Origin: Diphasiastrum complanatum
Taxonomy: Eukaryota > Streptophyta > Lycopodiopsida > Lycopodiales > Lycopodiaceae
Assembly (NCBI GenBank): GCA_029204225.1
Contig: CM055095.1
Span: forward strand, 14,600,049 to 14,664,048
DNA length: 64,000 nucleotides
Reading direction: 5' to 3'
The notes beneath the pieces are model-generated. The model made no database searches. It was given only the letters and a program-made list of their open reading frames with translations, and was not told where the DNA came from. Positions 1-10,440 of this stretch are shown piece by piece. Made by a program: the position numbers and the translations under genes. The stretch's first letter is position 1. Each line of letters starts with the position of its first letter.

Positions 1-35
1 TTTCCACCATTACTTTATCTATCCTATTTTCGACA

Positions 36-47
36 TGGTATCAGAGC
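36..47 (+). promoter_or_regulatory. Ty1-copia primer-binding site
   Basis: The 12 bases TGGTATCAGAGC are complementary to the 3' end of initiator tRNA-Met, the usual primer of plant copia elements. The site lies 184 bp before a recognisable copia gag start, so bases 1-35 are probably the end of a 5' LTR whose rest lies outside the window. Confidence 0.75.
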
Positions 48-219
48 ATTCTATTTTGATATTATAGCGAAAGCGCTAATACTTGATATCTTTCGCGATA
101 TCAAATTGATATCAAACTCTTCAATTCTTTTCAACCTTTCAGTATCAGAAAATTGACTTTTAGTTGTTGGCGTCTCTACATCTTAGCGTCATCGATACAA
201 TCGACAGACTAAGTTCCAG

Positions 220-475
220 ATGGATTCTCAAAGTAAAGCTGGTCTTATCGCAGAGAAGCTAAATGGATCCAATTATCATTTGTGGAAATTTAAGATGAAG
301 ACCTTGTTGATTGCCAACAAGTTATGAAATGTTGTTACAGGTATAGAAGTAAAACCTGAAGACGACACATAAGACTCAAAGTGAAAATCAAAGGATGGTA
401 AAGCTTTTGCGCTTATTATCCTCAACATATCAGATACACAAATTGGACACATAGCTGAAGCCTTCATGGCTGTCT
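220..475 (+). pseudogene. Copia gag fragment (N-terminal)
   Basis: An ATG at 220 opens a frame reading MDSQSKAGLIAEKLNGSNY followed by a W-K-F-K-M segment, the typical start of a copia Gag (DUF4219/UBN2 type). Gag forms the cytoplasmic virus-like particle of the retrotransposon. The frame hits a TGA after about 35 codons and two further stops before similarity ends near 475, about 85 codons in all. It abuts a repeated segment beginning at 463. It is a dead 5' fragment belonging with the primer-binding site at 36-47. No protease, integrase or RT follows. Confidence 0.65.
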
Positions 476-618
476 AAGACACCTACATAGATATTCAACG
501 AGTTAAAAGATCGAATGTAGTAATTATTTGAATTTGATAATTCGATTTGATCCTTTTATAATTTCAATTATTTTCTTTGCTTGGTGTCGGACCAACATCC
601 CAACAGGGAGGTATCGGG
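463..618. repeat. Direct repeat copy 1 (LTR-derived?)
   Basis: This segment starts TTCATGGCTGTCTAAGACAC and is repeated with a few differences at 943-1100. At 652-663 it is followed by TGGTATAAGAGC, a near-match to a copia primer-binding site. The segment may therefore be the end of an LTR of an otherwise lost element. Confidence 0.6.
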
Positions 619-942
619 CAGGCCGAATTTCTATTCTTCACACCAACAAGGTGGTATAAGAGCAGGTCCGGCTTATCATTTGAATTCATAGCTATTACCA
701 TTTCTTAGATTGATTATTAATCATGGAAGGTTCAATCTTAGAGATCCGCTTGTCATGATCTGATTGTTGTTTTATCACAACATCTAATATACATATTCTC
801 TATTTTCTATTACGTGCTTTTGTACTGTCGAATGCTTTCTTATTCGTTTCTCCCTCTGTTACTGATGCTCGCTCCAATGACCATGTTGAATATTTGATTC
901 GAAGAGTGCATGGTTGTCACAGACGCCTAACCCTTTCGCTCT

Positions 943-1100
943 CTTCATGGCTGTCTAAGACACCTACATAGATATTCAACCAGTCAAAAGATCGATCTTA
1001 GTAATTATTTGAATTCGATAATTCGATTCAATTCTTTTATAATTTCAATTATTTTTCTTTGCTTGGTGTCAAACCACCCAACATTCCGACAAAGAGGTAC
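943..1100. repeat. Direct repeat copy 2
   Basis: This is the second copy of the segment at 463-618, about 480 bp downstream in the same orientation. The copies share the start (TTCATGGCTGTCTAAGACAC) and the run CAATTATTT(T)CTTTGCTTGG near the end. The 300 bp between them has no open frame that I recognise. Confidence 0.6.
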
Positions 1101-1110
1101 CGGTTAAACT

Positions 1111-1188
1111 GCACGAGTTAGTACAGTGGGGAAGACATGTGTCATAGTTGAGCATCAGTTGTTATCCATGTCCGAAACAAGATTCACT
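1111..1188 (+). repeat. Dispersed repeat, partner at 58873
   Basis: The stretch begins GCACGAGTTA and ends in CCATGTCCGAAACAAGATTC or nearly so. A clear relative lies at 58873-58951 in the same orientation. The family is unknown. It may be part of an LTR or a small non-coding transposon. Confidence 0.5.
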
Positions 1189-1301
1189 ACTTTATCACCT
1201 CAAATTCAATTACATAGCATACGTCCAATCTTCCTAGCCATGACTTACTTTCCTAGCATTACGTTTTGTCCTAAAAACTGAACCGTATCACGGCAAACCC
1301 C

Positions 1302-1915
1302 TGATAGAGAGAGAGAGAATCTAGGAGTTGACTAATAGTGTAAAGACCACTAGGGAGGAACGCCCCTAAGATGAGCATAGGAGAACACAACAAGAGAGAC
1401 TATGGAGCCAAACCGCCCAACCAAACCTAGATCAAACCTGGATCTAGCCCCCAAGCCATGCCATGTGAAAACAAGAGGAGAAGAGAGAAACTGGTGACCT
1501 GAACCAAGTTGTCGACTAGAGAATCCCTACCTCAATATATAGAGAGTAGATTCTTGTGCATGAACCCATGCAATCCCCATGTAGATCAACTACAAATAGG
1601 TCACAACTCTTCATCCAATCCTCTTGCCTATTTTTGTCACACGTTCATGCACTACTCCATATGTGTCAATTAGAGTGTCTAGGTCCTCTCAAGATAATTA
1701 GTCACAAACAAGCCTCGACATGGAAATAAATCTCAACGAGACCAATAATCTTGAACACTGGAGGGCCGGTCTACCATATTAGGACTATTCCATGTCCTTA
1801 GCTGAATATGGCCATAACAAATAGACTAGCCTACAACTAATTACAATTGGTGACAACTGGCAACAGTAAAGTACATTGTAAACAATAACATGAAGGTTAG
1901 CATTAATTTCTATCA
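1302..1915 (-). repeat. Decayed copia LTR with internal insertion
   Basis: Positions 1821-1915 resemble 51322-51406, the end of the copia-3 LTR (shared run TAGACTAGCCTACA, then the ACAGT/ACAATAAC motifs and a terminal TTTCTATCA versus TTTCTAACA). A second match, a GA run followed by AGTTGACTA, lies at 1302-1340. In copia-3 these two parts are contiguous, so about 480 bp seems to have been inserted here. The stretch 1340-1800 contains no recognisable gene. Confidence 0.4.
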
Positions 1916-3547
1916 CCTTTCTCTTGTCAAACTTTTTCATGTGAAAGAACCCATTACTAGGATTAAAGATAGTAGTAAGATTTAAAAAATTCACAGTATC
2001 ATCTTTGGTACCTTCATTCTTGATGGTGAAGTATTCCAATGGATAAATCCAGATAGCATTATCAATGGTACGTGGTTGTTCCTTGTCTATAAACAATAGG
2101 GCATCCAGATTATTAACAATACATATATCGTCTATATATCGAAACGTGTTCTTAAAAGACCGTAAATAATCCACTTTACCAAGCTTGGCAAGTCTCTTCA
2201 TAAATTGCAATTCATAATAGGATAAATACCAATTACACCATGTGGGCAAACAGGAGAAACCCATGGGTATGCCACAAATCTGTCTCCAAGTCTTATTTCC
2301 CAGTCTAACTATGCAATTATCAATTAGCACATTATTCCATTGGCAAAGTTGTGTCTTATCAACGCACATCCATTTTTCTGTAGGTTTGCTTTTCCATTTC
2401 CATTTAAATTCATCCAAATTTGGTTTCCATTTGAATGCTAGTTTTTTGTTCTTACAGTATTTGAATGCATAAATAACCATTTTTCGTATTACAGCCTTTA
2501 AGCCATCTGGGCCGTTAAGAGGGATATTCTCATAATATTTGGAGATATCTCGGAAGACCACATAGACGTATTTTTACTTGGCATAGTAAGAAAGAATTCA
2601 GTGGACGAGTTGCATTGCCAGAATAGGTTGGTATCGACATTTAGGATACTCCGATATGTATTTGTCTTAAGGCCTGCTCCCTCCATTAGGAGCGGAGTCA
2701 GTATACCAAGAGCTCCATTAAGAAATGTGACCACCTTTGAAAAATAGCAAATCATATGCATTGGTAATCCATCTTAGAGAGTTTTTATGTGCTCTAAAGG
2801 TACATCACAGAAATGGTAATTCCTCTTTCCCAAGTAGGTGCTTTGGTATATTTCTAGTGAAGGTTTGTCTAATGACATTCGTGGCATTATCAATAGTACT
2901 GTTATTCTCATCTGGAAAAGGGACAAAATCCGGATTCGACAATATTTCTAAAGCCAACATTCACACAAATTGAATACACATAAAGCAAGGATTATGTTGG
3001 GCTTTATCAACTCCATTAACATATAAGTTAGCAATAATCCAATTATGTTCATCTATGGCGTCTTTCAGTTTGTTTCCAGTTAAACACCTTCCATGTAGCC
3101 ATTTAGTTTTCTTTAAGTAGTTTGTTACCACAACTTTACATAACAAGACATGCTCGACTATGGTATCATGGTCAATAGATTGATATGGGTAGCAACTTAG
3201 CTAATTTAAACCATCATTGATACAGGTCTGTGGTGACTTCATTTATATTTGATTGTCGTATTGGAGTATGATTAAGTCCTTTATTCAAATCGTTCCTTAA
3301 AGACTTATTTCTAACAATCTTAGTATCCATAGAAACCACATGCCCAAAACTCACATAAATGATATCTTTAAAGCGTTTAGTGATTGAACATTTACATTGT
3401 GGAAACTCATCAACATCAAACTCACAAAAGACTTGAAAGGGTCTATACCATTCATGCTTCATATGCGGGAAATAAGTCCAACCAAACACAATTTGCTCAA
3501 AAGCCTTGTCAATAGAATCGAATAACTGAAATAAAGTCTTGGAATAC
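1912..3547 (-). pseudogene. Reverse transcriptase relic, Penelope-like
   Basis: Minus-strand frames between 3547 and 1912 give pieces of one protein broken by stops and frameshifts. The longest begins FRDISKYYENIPL, carries GIPMGFS (plus-strand 2252-2272) and the catalytic FRYIDDI (YIDD at 2127-2138), then VNFLNLT and an F-D-K-R segment. Upstream pieces read GHVVSMDTKIVRNKSL and VNGVDKAQHNPCFMC. P-M-G in RT motif 4, R-Y-(I/V)-D-D and the FL-(D/N)-L block fit Penelope-like retroelement RTs better than copia, gypsy, LINE or group II intron RTs. No GIY-YIG endonuclease is visible. The N-terminal end is cut by the copia-1 LTR at 3548 and the C-terminal end by an LTR remnant at about 1912. The RT assignment is firm and the subfamily is tentative. 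Confidence 0.6.
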
Positions 3548-4095
3548 TGAAGAAACAAAATATTTCTATTTCCAAAGCCTTGCTAGCTTTCCACCCTGAT
3601 TTTGACAGAAACACGAAATAGAAATATTCGCGAACGATTTCGCGACACACGACACGAAATTGTTTTGCGACACAAAAATCATTCGTGCTCCACAAAGGAC
3701 CAAGAAGGTCAGCCAAGTACCATGGGGTACAAGTCTTTGATCAAATATCATGACATCAGCAGAAGTACTCTAGAACGTGGCTAATCTGCCACTCTTGTAA
3801 TCCATGCTTAGTTGCAGATGTTTAATCTTTCTAATCTTCGTTTCATCTAGTTTTGTTTCATTTCGTTACAGAGCCTGATTGATCTTTTTGTGAATTTTTT
3901 CTCTTTCGTCTAGTTTCGCTTCGCTTCGTTTCATTTCGTTTCATTGCAGAGCTTGACTGGATCGTGAATTCTTCTTGAGCATAAATTATTCGTGATCAGA
4001 ACAGTTTTGCAAAATGTTCGCAAATTGTTCGAGAGACTCCTATCAGTTCGTTACCAGAATTTTACTGGAATTTTGAATTTGCACACTTTCCATCA
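3548..4095 (+). repeat. 5' LTR of copia-1
   Basis: The LTR starts TGAAGAAACAAAAT and ends TTTCCATCA directly before the primer-binding site. Its first 275 bp recur at 8295-8572. The second half has an imperfect internal duplication: the motif around CATTTCGTT(A/T)CA followed by GAGC(C/T)TGA occurs near 3860-3890 and again near 3930-3960. Confidence 0.85.
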
Positions 4096-4096
4096 G

Positions 4097-4108
4097 TGGT
4101 ATCAGAGC
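4097..4108 (+). promoter_or_regulatory. copia-1 primer-binding site
   Basis: TGGTATCAGAGC is a perfect match to the initiator tRNA-Met complement used by plant copia elements. It lies one base after the 5' LTR end. Confidence 0.9.
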
Positions 4109-4250
4109 AACCATGTCATAGTCTGACATAGTCGAAAAGCTATAAGATCCAGGAGGCTAAGCATTCAAACAAAGAACCATTAACAAGTGAAAACACAAAT
4201 TTAGGAGCAACGGCTTCAATAAGCAACATACAATCCATTTTTGTACAATC

Positions 4251-5143
4251 TTGGATTATTCAGGATCTAACTTCCTAGCATGGAAGGTTAAGACCTCACT
4301 GATACTAAAGGGAGAAGGATTATTCCCCTGGGTAGATGGCACCGAGGAAATGCCTACAACAACAAGCAAGGAGCTACGCGAATGGAAGAAGAAGAATGAC
4401 AAGGCAGTAGCCTTGTTATCATCATCCATCGAGGATAGCTTGACTCTTGACCTAGCTACACTCTCTAAAGCAAAAGAGATGTGGGATACACTACTCACAA
4501 GATTTCAGACGAAATCACACAGTCAGATAATGATGCATGAAGATCAGTTGACAAACCTGCAGTGGGATGGCAAAGACCTCACTTCCTTTATTAGGAAGAT
4601 GAAGGATCTATTCCTTTCACTACACAATTCTGGAGCAGAAAATGCAGTGTCAGCAGAGAAGCAGCTCACTTATTTGTTGAGACACTCGAAAAGACAATTA
4701 TCGAGATTTGAGAAGAAGTCAAGGCTCGAGAGCACCTTGATCACAAGGATGCTTATGACCAAGCTCTCTACATCAACAAGGAGAAGACAAAGAAACAATT
4801 CAAGTCTAAGAGGGAGTCAGATCGAAAGCAGGATCATGATCAGCAAGCAGTAGGAACCAGCAAAGGCAAATGGAAGAATAAAGAAAGGTCGATACAATAA
4901 AGTGGAGACAAGAAGACATGCGTGAGATGCAAACGTGAAGGACATACTGTCAATTCGTGTTGGCTTAATCCAAAAATTGAGTGTATCCACTACCACAAGA
5001 AAGGTCATGCATCCATGGATTGCCGCCTGAACCCAAGAAACAAATCAGCTCAAAGCAGACAGGAGAACAATAATAGTTTGTCCTATGTCGAGGAGCCAGA
5101 GGGCTCAAAGATGGGTGAAGAAAGACGAATCATGGTAATTTGA
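4251..5143 (+). pseudogene. copia-1 gag with zinc knuckles
   Basis: The frame from 4251 reads LDYSGSNFLAWKVKTSL and continues with the helical Gag domain for about 200 residues (W-x-T-L-L-T-R-F and L-x-F-I-x-x-M blocks). After a frameshift near 4700 and a stop, zinc knuckles follow at about 4917-5030. The first is intact (CVRCKREGHTVNSC, CX2CX4HX4C). In the second the second cysteine is replaced by tyrosine (CIHYHKKGHASMDC). Gag would assemble particles and bind the element RNA. The true start codon is not evident, since 4251 is TTG. Confidence 0.8.
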
Positions 5144-5151
5144 TCGCCTAC

Positions 5152-6292
5152 ATTTGTGCAGACATGTGTGTAGTGTCAACACCTGACACACAAGAGGTAA
5201 TCCTTGATTCAGGAGCTACCTCACACTTCGTTACATCAAGATGAATCATGTCCGATTTCCAAAGTGCAGATCCATCAAGATTTATAATTCTTGGAGATGG
5301 ATCGAAGCATCAAGTGAATGGTATTGATTCTTTTGCTATCAATGGCAAGAATAGCTGATGCAGAGATGAGTGTAACATTCTCAAACAAAACATGCAACAT
5401 TGTTGATGCAAGTACCAGTACCCTGATTACTCAAGGTAGAAGAAAAGACAATATGTATCACTTGAAGATACGCCTGCCTGCAGATCAAGTGCATCAGACT
5501 CATGATGATTTGCTAGATATTCTAGGGCACAAGAGACTATGCCATATGAATTCAATGGCATTATATCAAGCAAGCCATCATGGAGCAATCACAAGGGTGA
5601 GCATCTCAAATGAAACCAGTTTGATGATCTGTGATGCACGTCTGAAGGGTAAGATGTCACGCACTCCTTTTGTCAATGACTCCTACAGAACGACCAAGAT
5701 TCTAGAGTTAGTGCATTCTGACATCTATGGACCTTTCAAGGTGATCTCAGTAGGAGGATCAAAACATTACATTACCTTTATTGATGATTACAATAAATTT
5801 GTCAGAGTCTATTTTATTCACAATAAATCAGAAGCATTTGACAAATTCACAAAGTATGTAAATTGGACAGAAAGATGCACTGGTAATAAAGTGAAGCAGA
5901 TCAGAACAGATCGAGGTGGAGAATACATCTTGAATCGATTCACTGACTTCTGCAATGATCGTGGTATCATTCACATAAGAACTGCATCTTACACACCGCA
6001 GCACAACGGTGTTGCAGAAAGAAAGAACAAGACTCTAATGGAAGCTGTTAGATGCATGATGGCCTACTTGAAGGCTCCAAGGGTGCTGTGGGCTGAAGCA
6101 GTAGCTACAACTGCTTACATTCAGAACAGGACAGGAAAGTCTGGTGTTCCTCACACGACACCACACGAATTATGGTGGGGTAGAAAATCCAATCTGACTT
6201 ACATCCGTATCTTTGTTGTGCAGCTTATGCACATGTTCCTGATAAGCTTCGAAAGAAGCTTGATGAGAAAGCAGAACAAGGATATCTTGTAG
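5152..6292 (+). pseudogene. copia-1 protease and integrase
   Basis: The aspartic protease active site DSGA is at 5206-5217 and is followed by a TGA stop at 5242-5244. A later frame of 324 residues carries the Gag-pre-integrase region (H-K-R-L-C-H, with one of the HHCC cysteines lost) and the integrase core. The catalytic residues are visible as HSDIYGPF (first Asp), RTDRGGEY (second Asp) and NGVAERKN (Glu). The integrase triad is present but the polyprotein is broken on both sides, so the product would be inactive. Confidence 0.85.
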
Positions 6293-6306
6293 CATATGAC
6301 AATAAT

Positions 6307-8305
6307 TTGTCATACTACAGAGTCTATATGCTAGAGATAAACATAGTGAAGACAATCAGAGATGTCAAATTTGATGAGAGCAGAACGATGGCCAATGATG
6401 ATCTTGTCAGTTATGAAGTTCTTGAAAGACAGTACTATGATCTACCAACTGTGACAGAGGGAGCAGAGGACGAACACTCAGACAAAGATGTTCGAGTCGC
6501 ATCTCATTCAAGTGATGAATCAAACGAAGAAAGATTCAAGAGGCAACCTACTGCTACAATACCTATAAACTGAAATGATTTCGGACCTAGCAGAGCAGAT
6601 AAAGACAAAAACATTGTAGTTCCAGGAGGATCTCCTAGAAGGTCGACAAGAAAACGAAGAGCGCCAACAAGATATGTGGTAGGCAGCTCAGCTTCTACAT
6701 CAGAAGAGTTCTGTGGATTTAGTGATGAACCACAGACATTCGAGGAAGCAATTGAATGTCCAGAGAAGGACAAATGGATCCAAGCCATGAATGAGAAGAT
6801 GGAATCCAAGAGGAAGAACCAAGTATGGACGTTGCAGCCATTACCGGACTAGCGAAAGACTGTAAAATACAAGTGGGTATACAAGCTGAAGTATGGACCG
6901 GATGGAGATGTCTCAAAGTATAAAGCAAGACTCATGGCGAAGGGATTTTCTCAGAGATATGGTATTGACTATTCTGAGACCTTCTCTCTTGTCGTGCAAC
7001 ATTCGTCCCTACGTTTAATATTTGCATATGCAGCTGCTTATGATCTCAGGATTCACATCGTGGACGAGAAGACAACCTCCTTGCATGGTGAGTTAGACGA
7101 AGAAGTCTACATGGATCAACCCCCAGGATAGATCTCGAATTGACTTCCTACTTATGCATGCCGAATGCATAGGAGTATCTACGGTCTGAAGCAGTCAGCG
7201 CAAAAATGGTAGAAGAAGAAAGATCAAGCCCTAAAATCCTTAGGATTCAAGACACTAATGGCTGATTTCAATGTTTATGTAAGAATTACAGATGGGAAGA
7301 TCATCATTGTAGCTGTGTATGTGGACGACACTCTGATACTCTACAAGAGTGAGAAGCTTATTGCTGAAGTGAAGTATGATATCTCGAAACATTTTGAGAT
7401 TGCAGATCTGGGAGAAGCCAGATGTTATCTTGGCTTACAGATTGACAGGGACTATGAGGGAAGTAAATTGTACCTTCATTAGTCCAGATATACCTAGAAA
7501 ATCTTATAAGATTTCGGGATGCTGAATTGCAAAGGAGCGAATACTCCAATGCTTGCAAGAACAGTTCTGACGAATGAAAATTGTCTGAGGACTGAAGAAA
7601 AAAGAGAATTGATGCAGCTTACACCATACAGGAAGCTGATCGGATCATTGATGTACCTTGCAGATAACACAGGTCCTGACATTGCTTTTGTCGTGTTCAG
7701 GATGAGCCAATTTTGTATAAATCCAGGCTCGACCCATTGGAAGATTGCAAAAATATCTTCAATTAACAAAAGATTTTGGTTTGTGTTATTCTCGTGATGC
7801 AGGGTTCCAGATGCTTTTCTACAGTGATGCTAGCTGGGCATCTCTCAAGGACGACTGCAAAAGTGTCTCAGGAGGATGCACCATCACATCAGGAGCAACA
7901 ATTGTTTGGGTTAGCAAGAAGCAGACCATTGTGGCTCAGTCATCCTGCGAAGCAGAGTACGTTGCAGCAGCAAGGATGGTCAATTAAATAATTTGGCTCA
8001 AACAGTTCCTTGACGAACTGGGCGAAACAAGAAATGAACCTCTAGTTTTGTAGATGGACAACACATCTACAATACATCTGACAAAAGACCCTGTGTTTCA
8101 CTCAAGGACGAAACACATTGCAATCAAGTACCGCTTGATAAGGGATCTGATCGGGAAGAAGATGTTGCACACTACTTTCATTGGAACGAAGGAGATGGTA
8201 GCTGACATTTTCACAAAGGCCTTAGACAAAAGGCTGTTTGAGAAACAGAGGAGTAGTCTTGGAGTCATCAAGCTATCATGCTTTGAGAGGGAGCTGAAGA
8301 AATAA
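6307..8305 (+). pseudogene. copia-1 reverse transcriptase and RNase H
   Basis: The RT begins near 6730 (A-I-E-C-P-E-K-D-K-W, KWVYKLKYGPDG, ARLMAKGFSQRYGIDY) and has the catalytic VYVDDTLIL at about 7318-7344. RNase H follows with FYSDASWASL, SSCEAEYVAA, MDNTSTIHL and VADIFTKAL. Stops interrupt the frame at 6850, 7129-7140, 7480, 7495, 7506, 7984 and 8051. Several of these look like CAG or CAA converted to TAG or TAA. The frame ends at 8305, inside the 3' LTR. Confidence 0.85.
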
Positions 8306-8572
8306 AATGTTTCTATTGCCAAAGCCTTGCTAGTTTTCCACCCTGATTCTGACAGAAACACGAAACAAAAATGTTCGCAAACAATTTCGTGACACACGAC
8401 ACGAAATTGTTTCATGACACAAAATCATTCGTGCTCCACAAAGGACCAAGAAGATCAGCTAAGTACCATGGGGTACAAGTATTTGATCAGATATCATGAC
8501 ATCAGTAGAAGTACTCTAGAACGTGACTAATCTGCCACTCTTGTAATCCATGATTAGTTGTAGATGTTTAAT
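8295..8572 (+). repeat. 3' LTR of copia-1 (partial)
   Basis: The sequence repeats the first 275 bp of the 5' LTR, including TACCATGGGGTACAAGT and TCTAGAACGTG. Similarity stops after GATGTTTAATTTTTT. The U5 half of the LTR is missing. Confidence 0.85.
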
Positions 8573-9290
8573 TTTTTTTGATCTGGAAGTTACATGATGC
8601 GACATGAAAAAAGCTTGCAAACTATATACTTTCTGCTTGATGCATAAAATTGTAAGACGAAATATACAGAATAAATGTCCGCCTGTGAGCGAGACAATTT
8701 TGTAAGAGGACCGGCAGATCCAGAAGTCCGCTAGTAAGCGAGACATTATTCGTGAGAGAATTGTATTTCTCTCACGCCAATGCACTGTGTGGATCTGTCG
8801 CACAGTGCTTGAAATCAGAAGATCAATAGATAATATTGTAGTTGTGATGCGCATATTCTGAATGATTGTATAATCTCAAATGAATATTTGTCTGCTACTA
8901 TTCATGTATATGATTCACTTGTTTATTCAATTCCGCACACTGGTTTGATTTTGTTGAATGCTATATTGAACTACAACGTAGATCAGCAGCATCTGTCTAC
9001 ATTCTAGAGGATTGTAGGAATGATATAGCCGGCAGTGACCAGCAATCATATCTGAATTCAACACGAACTGATTTTATTCTTCAATAGATTTCTTCATACA
9101 ACAAATAATGGTTTGAATGAAAGGGCTAGGAGGAGGAAGGAGATTCTCATAACCAAGGTTGACCATCATGAGGACTAAGACATGAAAACAGACCTAAGTT
9201 AGCCATAAAATCCAAGTAAAGGTAAAGGTTTGGTACTACCCCGACCAAAGGGTACTCGGATTTACATCTAAAAAATGAGCTTTTCCAATT
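8573..9290. other. Structured non-coding spacer
   Basis: I see no gene. A 20-base motif GTCCGCYWGTRAGCGAGACA occurs at 8677 and 8726. Two inverted repeats follow: CGTGAGAGAA/TTCTCTCACG at 8751-8776 and GCACTGTG/CACAGTGC at 8781-8807. The rest, to 9290, is unassigned and may be the unrecognised end of an LTR. Confidence 0.5.
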
Positions 9291-9291
9291 G

Positions 9292-9545
9292 TATGTGAAA
9301 ACAACATTTTTGAACGGAGATCTCACTGAAGAGGTCTACACGATGCAACCACAAGGGTTTGAGCAACGAGAATGAGGAGTATGTCAGTTGCATAAACCCA
9401 TTTCTAGTAGGCATCCAAAAGTTGGTATGAAAAAATATATTTTTATTTTCTTTCAATTGGTTTTAGAAGATATTATTGTGATGGAAGTTTGCATGTTAGA
9501 AATAATGACGAAAATTATAGAACAAGTCTACAAATTTATACTATT
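9292..9545 (+). pseudogene. Copia RT scrap
   Basis: The frame at 9292 reads YVKTTFLNGDLTEEVYTMQP then QGFEQ, matching the copia RT block D-V-K-T-A-F-L-N-G-D-L. A TGA follows, then GVCQLHKP and, in another frame, QLGFRRYYCDGSLHVRNNDE, resembling the next copia RT block. Similarity ends before the YVDD motif. It may be the upstream part of the plus-strand copia whose RNase H end is at 14077-14219, now split by later insertions. Confidence 0.65.
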
Positions 9546-10010
9546 TTTGAACAGTCTGCAGAAAAGTACACTAAGTGTCGCAGTTTGCATTTTTTGCACA
9601 TTCCCGAAAACTGCGACACTTACCTTCGACTTTTTCTGTCCAACTATTTTGAAGAAGTCAACTTGTTCACAGTTCAATAGTTTACTTCGCCCCTTTTTGC
9701 ATTTTTTCGAAAAATGTGAAGAGAGAGAAAATTCCAAGAGGTCCTCTATTTTTAAGAGTTAAACTATAAAAGACACCTTCGCCAACTTTTTAAGAGCACC
9801 TTCAACTTGTTTTAAGGTCACCTGTGGCTTTCCCGAAAAGAGCGAAAGAGTTGAACTGTTAAAGAGATCTTCGTTTTTTCTGAGGGCACCTTCAACTTTC
9901 TAAGGATGCCTTAAACTTATTTAGGACACCTTCAACTTTTTTGCAAAAAACCCGAAGAGAGAAAAAAAAATGCCGAAGGTCGTCTAAAATGAACGAGGAA
10001 CGATCCTAGC
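9546..10010. repeat. Low-complexity region with CACCTTCAACTT repeats
   Basis: An inverted repeat AGTGTCGCAGTT/AACTGCGACACT lies at about 9573-9622. From about 9768 to 9945 the motif (G/A)CACCTTC(A)ACTTTTT occurs five or six times with variations. No credible protein is encoded. Similar CCTTCG-rich sequence occurs in the gypsy leader at 39250-39310 and at 42950-43100. Confidence 0.5.
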
Positions 10011-10073
10011 CACTTCCCATAATTTGCGAAGTGAGAGAAAACCACTTCACATAAAATGCGAAGTGAGAGATTT
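10011..10073. repeat. Tandem 32-bp repeat, two units
   Basis: The two units share CCACTTC, CATAA, then GCGAAGTGAGAGA. Each unit contains CACTTC and its complement GAAGTG, so each could form a small hairpin. Confidence 0.65.
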
Positions 10074-10107
10074 TGCGACATCCTCGTCCCCGTCAACGAT
10101 ACTGATT

Positions 10108-10440
10108 TGTTGACCGTATACACTATGTATAGTTGTCACAGAAGCCATATACTTCCAAGTACAACGGCTTTTCCAATTAGGTGACAAACATTCAATCTAA
10201 TTAATACACGGATGGAATCTATAAATAGATCATCCAAGCACAGATTAGGAGTTGCTCCGTCCATAAGAAGTATTATTTGAGCCTCCCAATTACGCCGTCA
10301 ATTTTGGTTGTAATTGTTGTTTGTATTGTGCTTCAGTGTAATATAGCAGCAACACGTTTTATTTGTGTACAATGTAGATGAATGCTTGTTGTGATTGAAT
10401 GCACTTTCATTGTTGTTTGATCGCGCTTGTTTACTCACTC
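10108..10440 (+). repeat. Possible LTR
   Basis: The stretch begins TGTTGACCGTATACAC, has a TATA-like CTATAAATAG near 10218 and ends just before TCTGATCAGAAC, a degenerate primer-binding-like sequence. No matching second LTR was found, so this is weak. Confidence 0.25.

Larger units (their letters stand above)
3548..8572 (+). mobile_element. Ty1-copia retrotransposon copia-1 (decayed)
   Basis: A 5' LTR (3548-4095), tRNA-Met primer-binding site (4097-4108), gag, protease, integrase, RT, RNase H, a purine tract (GAGAGGGAG, 8285-8293) and a 3' LTR starting at 8295 occur in copia order. The internal region has at least ten in-frame stops, so no polyprotein can be made. The 3' LTR matches the 5' LTR for only about 278 bp and then changes to unrelated sequence, so the 3' end is truncated or replaced. 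The element sits in the RT relic at 1912-3547. Confidence 0.9.
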
